64,000 nucleotides of DNA, taken from Oscillospiraceae bacterium (lineage in GTDB: Bacteria; Bacillota; Clostridia; Oscillospirales; Oscillospiraceae). The position numbers were made by a program, and so were the translations under genes. A model generated the notes under the pieces. That model did no database searches and was not told the origin of the DNA. It saw only the letters and a list, made by a program, of their open reading frames with translations. The DNA lies in the NCBI GenBank assembly GCA_910575265.1, contig CAJTEA010000001.1:330500-394499 (forward strand), given 5' to 3'. Shown here piece by piece: positions 58,675-64,000 of the stretch (the stretch's first letter is position 1; each line of letters begins with the position of its first letter).

Positions 58675-59446
58675 ACTCCAGATTCAGCTTGTGGTTCAGA
58701 ATCCAGCACACGGCGGCCAGAAACAGGGCGGCGGGGATGAGTAACGTAGCGATCGCGGTGAGCAGGGAGCCGTAGACGTTGGAGGTGGTTACGTCCAGCA
58801 GAGCCCGGACGACGTGGGCGGAGAACACCCGGCTGTAGAGGTTCACCAGCAGGATATACAGTCCAATGAAGGAGGCTACGCTGCCCAGCCTCCGATAGCG
58901 GGGGAGCAGATGTCCAATGGAGAGGGCCAGATAAATCGAGGCGATAAACTGGAGCATCACCGCGACAACCATCAGGCAGAACTCAAACAGCAGCAGCAGG
59001 GTGTCGGGCCGCTGGGTCAGGCCCCGCATTATGTCCCGCCAGAAGCCGAACTCCATGAGAATGGACCAGTCCATGGGGGCCATAAGGAAGGGGGACACAA
59101 AGGCCACCGCCCCGCTGATCATCCAGGTGACCACCCCGCAGATCAGCTTGGAGGCCACCAGCTGCCAGGGCCAGACCGGAAGGGTGTGCATGAGATAGCC
59201 CTCGCTGCCCAGCAGGCCTTTGGAAAACCGGTCGGCCACAAAGCTGACGGAGAGGACAATCATCGCGATGACAACCCCCATAAAGGCCAGAGTGAGCAGA
59301 CTGGAATTGGAGATGATGTCGTATCCGATGTCCCGGAACAGGGTAAAGCGGTTGACCAGGGCCAGCACCAGCGCCGCCCCCCAGATTAGGGAAAACTGCT
59401 TCCACATGGCCCGGAAGTCGTATTTTAACAGCTTGAGCAGCATCAA
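58673..59446 (-). CDS. ABC-2 type permease of the YtrA-like operon
   Basis: A membrane protein of 257 aa with six hydrophobic segments (starting LLKLLKYDFRAMWKQFSLIW, read from residue 3), the pattern of ABC-2 exporters. Its start overlaps the ATPase stop by four bases, so it is the third gene of the GntR-ATPase-permease operon. Substrates of such systems in Firmicutes are often cell-wall-active peptides, but none can be named here. Confidence 0.85.
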   Translation of the reverse strand: MMLLKLLKYDFRAMWKQFSLIWGAALVLALVNRFTLFRDIGYDIISNSSLLTLAFMGVVIAMIVLSVSFVADRFSKGLLGSEGYLMHTLPVWPWQLVASKLICGVVTWMISGAVAFVSPFLMAPMDWSILMEFGFWRDIMRGLTQRPDTLLLLFEFCLMVVAVMLQFIASIYLALSIGHLLPRYRRLGSVASFIGLYILLVNLYSRVFSAHVVRALLDVTTSNVYGSLLTAIATLLIPAALFLAAVCWILNHKLNLE

Positions 59447-60168
59447 AACCCGCCCCCTTCCATAGGCTCGGCCCGGAAAATTTCCCGAAACAGGGCGTCC
59501 ACGCTTTTGCCCTCTTTTTCCCGGATGTTGTCCACCGTCTCATGAAGCATGATCTTTCCCTCCTTGAGGAAAATGGCCTCGTCCAGCACCTTTTCCACGT
59601 CGGAGATCAGGTGGGTGGAGATGAGGACGGTGCCCTCCTCGTTGTAGTTGGTCAAAATGGTGCGCAGGATAAAGTCCCGGGCCGCCGGGTCCACCCCGGC
59701 GATTGGTTCGTCCAGCAGATACAGCCTGGCCGACCGGGCCATCACCAGCACCAGCTGGACCTTCTCCTTGGTGCCCTTGGACATGGCCTTCAGCCGGTCC
59801 CGGGGCTCCACTCCCAGGCTGCGGCACATATCGATGGCCTTTTCATACTCGAAATCGGCGTAGAAGTCCCGGAACAGGTCGAACAGATCCACCGCCTTCA
59901 TCCAGCTGGCGAAGTACATCCGGTCAGGCAGATAGCTCACCATCGATTTGGTGTAGGGCCCGATGGCCGAGCCGTCCACCGCCAGCGTTCCGGTGGTGGG
60001 CTGGATAAGGCCGCACAGCAGCTTGATGAGGGTGGTCTTTCCGCTGCCGTTGGGTCCAAGCAGGCCCACGATCCGCCCCGGCCCCACCGCCAGGTCCACT
60101 CCCCGCAGGGCGGGGCGCAGGCCGTAGGACTTATACAGTCCCCGGCATTGAATCAGATAGTCGCTCAT
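59443..60168 (-). CDS. ABC ATPase of the YtrA-like operon
   Basis: 241 aa. Walker A is GPNGSGKTT (~residues 37-45), the signature is replaced by the weaker MSKGTKEKVQLVLVMA (as often in BcrA/YtrB types), and Walker B is LYLLDEPIAGVD with switch His in ISTHLI. The start overlaps the regulator stop by four bases. It pairs with the ABC-2 permease downstream. Confidence 0.92.
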   Translation of the reverse strand: MSDYLIQCRGLYKSYGLRPALRGVDLAVGPGRIVGLLGPNGSGKTTLIKLLCGLIQPTTGTLAVDGSAIGPYTKSMVSYLPDRMYFASWMKAVDLFDLFRDFYADFEYEKAIDMCRSLGVEPRDRLKAMSKGTKEKVQLVLVMARSARLYLLDEPIAGVDPAARDFILRTILTNYNEEGTVLISTHLISDVEKVLDEAIFLKEGKIMLHETVDNIREKEGKSVDALFREIFRAEPMEGGGF

Positions 60169-60527
60169 ATTGTTTCCTCCTTTTGCGGCAGCAGCCCAGC
60201 TTCCTCTCTGGAATAGCCCAGCTCCGCCATCTCGTTCAGATATCGTTGGACAATTACCCTCGCCTGGGCCGTCCGCACGGCTTCCAGGGCCTCGGCGTCC
60301 TGGGTCACCAGCCGGCCGGCGGTGCGGTCCGCCCTGGCAAGACCGTCCTGCTCCAGCTGGGCCAGCGCCCGCTGCATGGTGTTGGGGTTGACTCCGGCCT
60401 CCGCCGCCAGCTCCCGCACCGGGGGCAGCTTGCTCCCCGGCGGGTACACCCCGGCGATGATCCGCCGCTTGAGCTGTTCGGTCAGCTGTGTCCAGATGGG
60501 CCGGTCATCCTCCAGCTTCCAATCCAT
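60165..60527 (-). CDS. GntR-family repressor, YtrA subfamily
   Basis: 120 aa. A winged helix (residues ~10-75: DRPIWTQLTEQLKRRIIAGV, then LPPVRELAAEAGVNPNTMQR) is followed by a short C-terminal helix pair, the compact YtrA form. YtrA proteins repress their own ABC-transporter operon. A 36-bp perfect palindrome covers the promoter just upstream, as expected. The ribosome site is AAAGGAGG. Confidence 0.93.
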   Translation of the reverse strand: MDWKLEDDRPIWTQLTEQLKRRIIAGVYPPGSKLPPVRELAAEAGVNPNTMQRALAQLEQDGLARADRTAGRLVTQDAEALEAVRTAQARVIVQRYLNEMAELGYSREEAGLLPQKEETI

Positions 60528-60541
60528 GGGCAGACCTCCTT

Positions 60542-60577
60542 TGTATTATTGTATTATACACTTAATACAATAATACA
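60542..60577. promoter_or_regulatory. 36-bp palindromic operator of the YtrA-like operon
   Basis: TGTATTATTGTATTA (60542-60556), 6-nt spacer, TAATACAATAATACA (60563-60577): perfect 15-bp arms overlapping the -10 and the transcription start. Confidence 0.88.
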
Positions 60578-60595
60578 TGCAGGACGCTGTGTCAA
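60567..60595 (-). promoter_or_regulatory. Promoter of the YtrA-like operon
   Basis: TTGACA (60595-60590), 17 bp, TATTGT (60572-60567), with the -10 inside the operator arm. Confidence 0.75.
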
Positions 60596-60624
60596 TTGCC
60601 ACAGCCGCATTTTAAGGAGATTTT

Positions 60625-60648
60625 AAGAAAACCGGCCTCCCAAGGCCG
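60625..60648 (-). terminator. Terminator on the recombinase side
   Basis: On the minus strand CGGCCT-TGGG-AGGCCG followed by GTTTTCTT. A second small stem (GACACT and AGTGTC) lies next to it at about 60648-60680. Confidence 0.6.
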
Positions 60649-60708
60649 ACACTCCGTAAAGAAGTGTCAGCCTTGCGGCTAACCAGTAAAGAAATTCTAT
60701 CTATTGGG

Positions 60709-60738
60709 ACGGTGTAGCTATGGCTACGCCGTCTTTTT
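60709..60738 (+). terminator. Hairpin with T-run at the recombinase 3' end
   Basis: GACGGTGTAGC, short loop, GCTACGCCGTC followed by TTTTT on the plus strand; it overlaps the recombinase stop codon. Confidence 0.5.
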
Positions 60739-61626
60739 ACGCCGGCCTGCAAGATACTCCTGGAACAGCTTCTCCATTTCTTCCGGGGGTGGGGCACACC
60801 ACAGGCCAATGGTGTTGTAGTGAATGTCCACACGCTGGTGCCGCTTGCCGTCTGTCTTGTCAGGTTTGGACACCACGATTTTGTCAATAAACTCGTGGAC
60901 AATTTCAGGCGTCAACTCCGTCAGCCGTGTCACCTGTCTGGCCCGATCAATGAACCGCTGCAAGTCAGCAGCCCTATCCGTGGTGGCCTCCAAACTGGTT
61001 TCCATTTCAGGAATCGCCGCTTTCAACTGCTTCTGTTCGGCTTCCAGCGACACGGATAGCGTGGCAAAGCGTTCCTCGGATAACAAGCCCTTGCTCATGT
61101 CCTCATAGCTTTTCTGGATAAGCTGGTCAATCTCCACCACCCGCTGTTTGGCCTTGTCCAACTCCCGGCCCCTGGCGGTCAACTCCTTTTTCTCTCGCAG
61201 TCCAAACCGTTCCATCTGCTCCTGAGCAAACCGCTTTTCATAGACCTGGATGTACCACAACAGCCTTTGCAGGCCCTCTAACACCAACTGCTCCACGGTA
61301 CGTTCCCGAATATAGTGAGCAGAACATACACTGGAATTTTTACGATAGCTGGAACAGAAGAAGAAAGCTCCCTCTCGCTTATAGTTATTGGTACTGCTGT
61401 AATACAGCTTCTCACCACAGTCGGCACAGTAGAGCAAGCCAGAAAACATACTCACGATGCCGGTACGATCTGGCCTGCGGCGGTGTTGCCGGAGGTCTTG
61501 GACGAGGGCGAAAGTCTCCCGGTCAATGATGGCGGGGTGGGTATCGGGAAATGGTAGACAATGCCTGTGCATAACGTCACTTATACGCAGGTTTAATCGA
61601 TATTTGGCGAATCTACTGCAAATCAT
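60724..61626 (-). pseudogene. Large serine recombinase, N-terminally truncated
   Basis: A frame of ~300 codons encodes only the C-terminal half of a large serine recombinase. It has the end of the recombinase domain (HPAIIDRETFALVQDL), a zinc ribbon (LLYCADCGEKLYYSS, then FFCSSYRKNSSVC) and a long coiled coil (residues ~140-240). The C-terminal IVSKPDKTDGKRHQRVDIHY is typical of TndX/TnpX-type transposases. The catalytic serine domain is missing; upstream of about 61570 the sequence turns AT-rich and unrelated. It marks the edge of an integrated mobile element. Confidence 0.85.
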
Positions 61627-61736
61627 CCTAGAAAATTGGTTATAATCACATACCGAGGCGTGTTGATGTGCAGACTTAGGCGAGGCTTATCTTGCTCAAA
61701 CCTGCTTTTATTCAAGTTTAAGAAAGTGAGGCTACT

Positions 61737-62087
61737 ATGAAAATTCCATATGGATACGTTTTAATTAACCAAGAAATTGTTGTTCATGAAGAAAAGGCAG
61801 ATGTTGTCCGTAGTATATTTGGATACTATCTCGCTGGAGCCAGTCTAGGGAAAATTGTAGATATGCTTTACACAAAGGGCATCCTTTCCCCATCTGGTAA
61901 TCCGAAGTGGAGCAGAGCAGCAGTGGACAAACTCCTAGCTAATGCAAAATATATACCCATCGTTGGTGTGGAAACATATGTAGATGCTCAGTTTGAGCAG
62001 GAGCGTCGATACAACGTAGATTACGACAAAGCTGGGCATCCGAGAAAAACGTCCAGATATCAATCTCCATCTTTTCAAATAAATTAA
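61737..62087 (+). CDS. Stand-alone recombinase-domain protein
   Basis: A 116-aa protein matching only the Recombinase domain (PF07508) of large serine recombinases: IPYGYVLINQEIVVHEEKAD, then KGILSPSGNPKWSRAAVDKL. The catalytic domain and zinc ribbon are both absent. Such small genes occur in clostridial elements and might modulate a full-length recombinase, or it may be a remnant. Codon use is AT-rich, unlike the chromosome to the left. No clear ribosome site beyond GAAAGTGAGG. Confidence 0.7.
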   Translation: MKIPYGYVLINQEIVVHEEKADVVRSIFGYYLAGASLGKIVDMLYTKGILSPSGNPKWSRAAVDKLLANAKYIPIVGVETYVDAQFEQERRYNVDYDKAGHPRKTSRYQSPSFQIN

Positions 62088-62144
62088 AACTACCCAAATC
62101 TCGCTTTTTCTGCTATACTGTAAGAAAAAGAGGAGAATTGGAAT

Positions 62145-62729
62145 ATGACATCTGAAGAAAGCAGTGAACTTTACATACGCATCGCATTTCAGTATGAGTC
62201 TGCACTTGATCAGCTTATCGGTAAAGGGTTGATAGATAAGGATTTTGCGGATAAACACAAAAAAGCTTTTTACGACTCGCTAGATGAAGAAAAGTTACGA
62301 ACATCTCAAAAGATTAGAAGTCGTACAGAAATCATGCGCCGCTATGTGAGAGGCATAATTTGCGGGGATATGGTGTCATTGACAGAAATAGCGAGACAAT
62401 ACACAGAAGATTCTCCTGGGTATGTCATTCAAAGCTGGATGCGAAGCCGCAATACTTTGGAGTTCCTCCGCCAATGGGAAAATGACATGAACGGAGGATT
62501 TGATGACAGGGTCTGTGAGGCACTGATTCATGAGGCACATACAACATCGCTGACCATTACGCCATCTTTGTGGATCAAGAGGACACATGCTGTTGGGATG
62601 CGTGTGAAACAGGGCAAAGGCGGAGGTGTGAATGCTTACCCTGAGATTGCAGCAGACTTCCGTTTATGGCTTGACCCAGCGGAAAGGCTAGCACTAGTCA
62701 GACTAACGCAAAAGATGAAAATCGACTGA
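62145..62729 (+). CDS. KilA-N domain protein
   Basis: A 194-aa protein whose C-terminal ~100 residues read like the phage-type KilA-N DNA-binding domain (LWIKRTHAVGMRVKQGKGGG, then NAYPEIAADFRLWLDPAERL). The N-terminal helical half is unknown. KilA-N proteins are common in phages and mobile islands. ATG 62145 follows AGAGGAG. A plausible promoter lies in the short AT-rich gap before it. Confidence 0.75.
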   Translation: MTSEESSELYIRIAFQYESALDQLIGKGLIDKDFADKHKKAFYDSLDEEKLRTSQKIRSRTEIMRRYVRGIICGDMVSLTEIARQYTEDSPGYVIQSWMRSRNTLEFLRQWENDMNGGFDDRVCEALIHEAHTTSLTITPSLWIKRTHAVGMRVKQGKGGGVNAYPEIAADFRLWLDPAERLALVRLTQKMKID

Positions 62730-62792
62730 TAATCACTACTCCTCATTAATCAAAAATAGCGACAAATTTTAAGGGCACCATGGAGGATAAAT

Positions 62793-63782
62793 ATGAAGAT
62801 TACAGCTATAATTGTCCAAAATTTTCGCAGATTGTTGCAATGCCGTATAGATATCAGCAAGCAAACCACTCTATTTGTCGGTGCCAATAATAGCGGTAAA
62901 ACTTCGGCTATGGACGCACTTGGAAAATTTTTAGCAGGCCGCAGTTTCGACTTTAATGATATAACGCTCTCCAACCGAACAGCAATTGATGAGATTGGCT
63001 CAGAATGGGCCATCGAGGAATGCGAACAGCCTACAGATTTAAAGATCTGGGATTCTATTGCCCCTAAAATGGATATCTGGTTAGAGGTGTCGCGCAATGA
63101 AATGCACTACGTTGCAGATATAATCCCTACATTAAAATGGCGTGGCGGAAGTTTAGGTGTTCGGCTGGCACTTTTTCCAAAAGATATTGAGAAGTTGTTT
63201 GTTGAGTATCGAGAAGCTTATTTTGCAGCCCGCATAACTGAAAAAGCTAACGCCGAGAATAGTGATACATTCAATTTATTTCCAAAAGATCTCTGTGAAT
63301 TTCTAGGGAAAAGGTTGAATATGTATTTTTCTATTAAAGCATATATTCTTGATCCCGCTTATTCTGGAATTGATTTGCCACAGCCAACGTCGTTTGAACT
63401 CGAATGTCTTACAGATAATCCTTTAAAAGGTATTATCAAAGTGGATATGATCAATGCACAGCGTGGTTTTTCAGATCCTGATAATGCCGAGGGAGAGGAA
63501 AGAACGCGAAAACAATTATCTTCGCAGATGCGTAGTTACTATGATAAGCATTTAAATCCAGAGAAAAGTCCTTCCCCAGAGGATTTAAAAATCTTAAAAG
63601 CAACTGAGAGTGCCAGAAAAGCCTTTGATGAAACGCTTGCGTTTAAATTTGCACCAGCCATTAAAGAGTTAGAGGGACTAGGCTATCCAGGTGTTACTGA
63701 TCCGAAACTAACAATTGCAGCTAAGGTTACAACGAGTGAAACCTTGAAACATGAATCCGCTGTACAATATTCGCTTAGGTAG
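62793..63782 (+). pseudogene. OLD-like AAA ATPase truncated by an IS element
   Basis: An N-terminal ABC/SMC-like ATPase of the OLD nuclease type. It has the start KITAIIVQNFRRLLQCRIDI, Walker A VGANNSGKTSAM (~residues 30-40) and a long insertion with helical segments. After HESAVQYSL the frame ends exactly where an IS5-family element begins, so the signature and Walker B motifs and any TOPRIM nuclease domain are cut off. Intact relatives act in phage defence (OLD, Gabija GajA and similar). The start follows ATGGAGG. Confidence 0.75.
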
Positions 63783-64000
63783 TGTTCACATAAGTGGGAT
63801 TGTGATATAATCAAAGAATGGAAATAAAGAAAGAGCAATACGAGCAAATCAAAGAGAGCTTTCCCAAACAGCGGAAACCAGCCAAAATCAGCAACCTGGA
63901 CGTATTGAATGCAGTGCTATACGTAGTGGAAAATGGGTGCAAATGGAGGAGCTTGCCCAAAGAATACGGAGATTGGCATGTGATCTATGTTCGGATAAAC
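63777..64000 (+). mobile_element. IS5-family insertion sequence, left end
   Basis: The element begins near 63777 with TAGTGTTCACATAAGTGGG, a likely left terminal inverted repeat, and carries a transposase start at 63818. The right end lies outside the window. The insertion interrupts the OLD-like ATPase gene. Confidence 0.7.
63818..64000 (+). CDS. IS5-family transposase, N-terminal part
   Basis: The first 61 codons: MEIKKEQYEQIKESFPKQRK, then NAVLYVVENGCKWRSLPKEY and GDWHVIYVRIN. This is the DUF4096-type N-terminus of IS5-group (IS427-like) transposases, which often continue in a second frame by programmed frameshifting. It is cut by the window end. Confidence 0.85.
   Translation, partial: MEIKKEQYEQIKESFPKQRKPAKISNLDVLNAVLYVVENGCKWRSLPKEYGDWHVIYVRIN

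Noticed and set aside
62793..63782. A Gabija or other named defence system
   Set aside because: Only the N-terminal ATPase part is present and no partner helicase or nuclease is in the window, so the system cannot be named.

Overview
The window reads as a chromosomal segment of a GC-rich, anaerobic, spore-lineage Firmicute of the Oscillospiraceae type (Flavonifractor/Oscillibacter-like). The reasons are the anaerobic ribonucleotide reductase pair, rubrerythrin, two-subunit class I fumarase, many S-layer-homology (SLH) surface proteins, strong AGGAGG ribosome sites and Gram-positive promoters and CIRCE. The genus is inference; no rRNA gene is present. The last ~3 kb are clearly more AT-rich and carry mobile-element genes.

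Layout. 0-3.5 kb: nrdD, a YcxB-like membrane protein and nrdG behind a promoter with paired NrdR-like boxes. 3.8-7.0 kb (minus): a four-gene operon of Crp/Fnr regulator, lipoprotein, permease and ATPase of a nitrate/sulfonate/thiamine-precursor-type ABC importer, with a consensus promoter and a 30-bp palindrome. 7.1-13.3 kb (minus): an unusual operon in which the two fumarase subunits are interleaved with large uncharacterised proteins, including a TPR-SUFU-DUF2185 fusion typical of bacterial immunity proteins, ending in rubrerythrin. 13.4-19.3 kb, 38.0-42.9 kb and 43.2-47.2 kb: three copies of one cassette, made of a GTCTACC repeat element, a giant SLH protein, a strong bidirectional terminator, and a small convergent gene resembling a phage tail-fibre tip. 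Cassettes two and three lie head to head as a near mirror image.

19.4-33 kb is ordinary chromosome: HMG-CoA lyase-like enzyme, an asymmetric ABC-F ATPase, an SLH-GH25 lysozyme, two membrane-bound XRE regulators, a PfoR-type PTS IIC protein behind a perfect 30-bp palindrome, a DUF1846 protein, a MerR-led four-gene membrane operon, trmO, a CBS protein with a Shine-Dalgarno-sequestering hairpin, an M16 peptidase and an 18-codon peptide gene with its own terminator. 33.4-35.4 kb is htpG with a perfect CIRCE operator. 35.5-38 kb is a graveyard of gene fragments (GH2 glycosidase, LytTR response regulator fused by deletion to its kinase, HTH fragment). 47.3-60.5 kb holds an aspartate-type aminotransferase, a ROK-like kinase, a MacAB-like exporter in one operon with an SLH protein, a D-lyxose isomerase, and a GntR/YtrA-type ABC-2 operon controlled by a 36-bp palindrome. 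From ~60.6 kb the DNA is mobile: a truncated large serine recombinase, a recombinase-domain protein, a KilA-N protein, and an OLD-like ATPase cut by an IS5-family element that runs off the end.

The most distinctive signal is the thrice-repeated cassette of SLH protein and tail-fibre-like protein, with its repeat element and a shared upstream motif on the small genes. It looks like a surface-variation module and I know of no named system that matches it.
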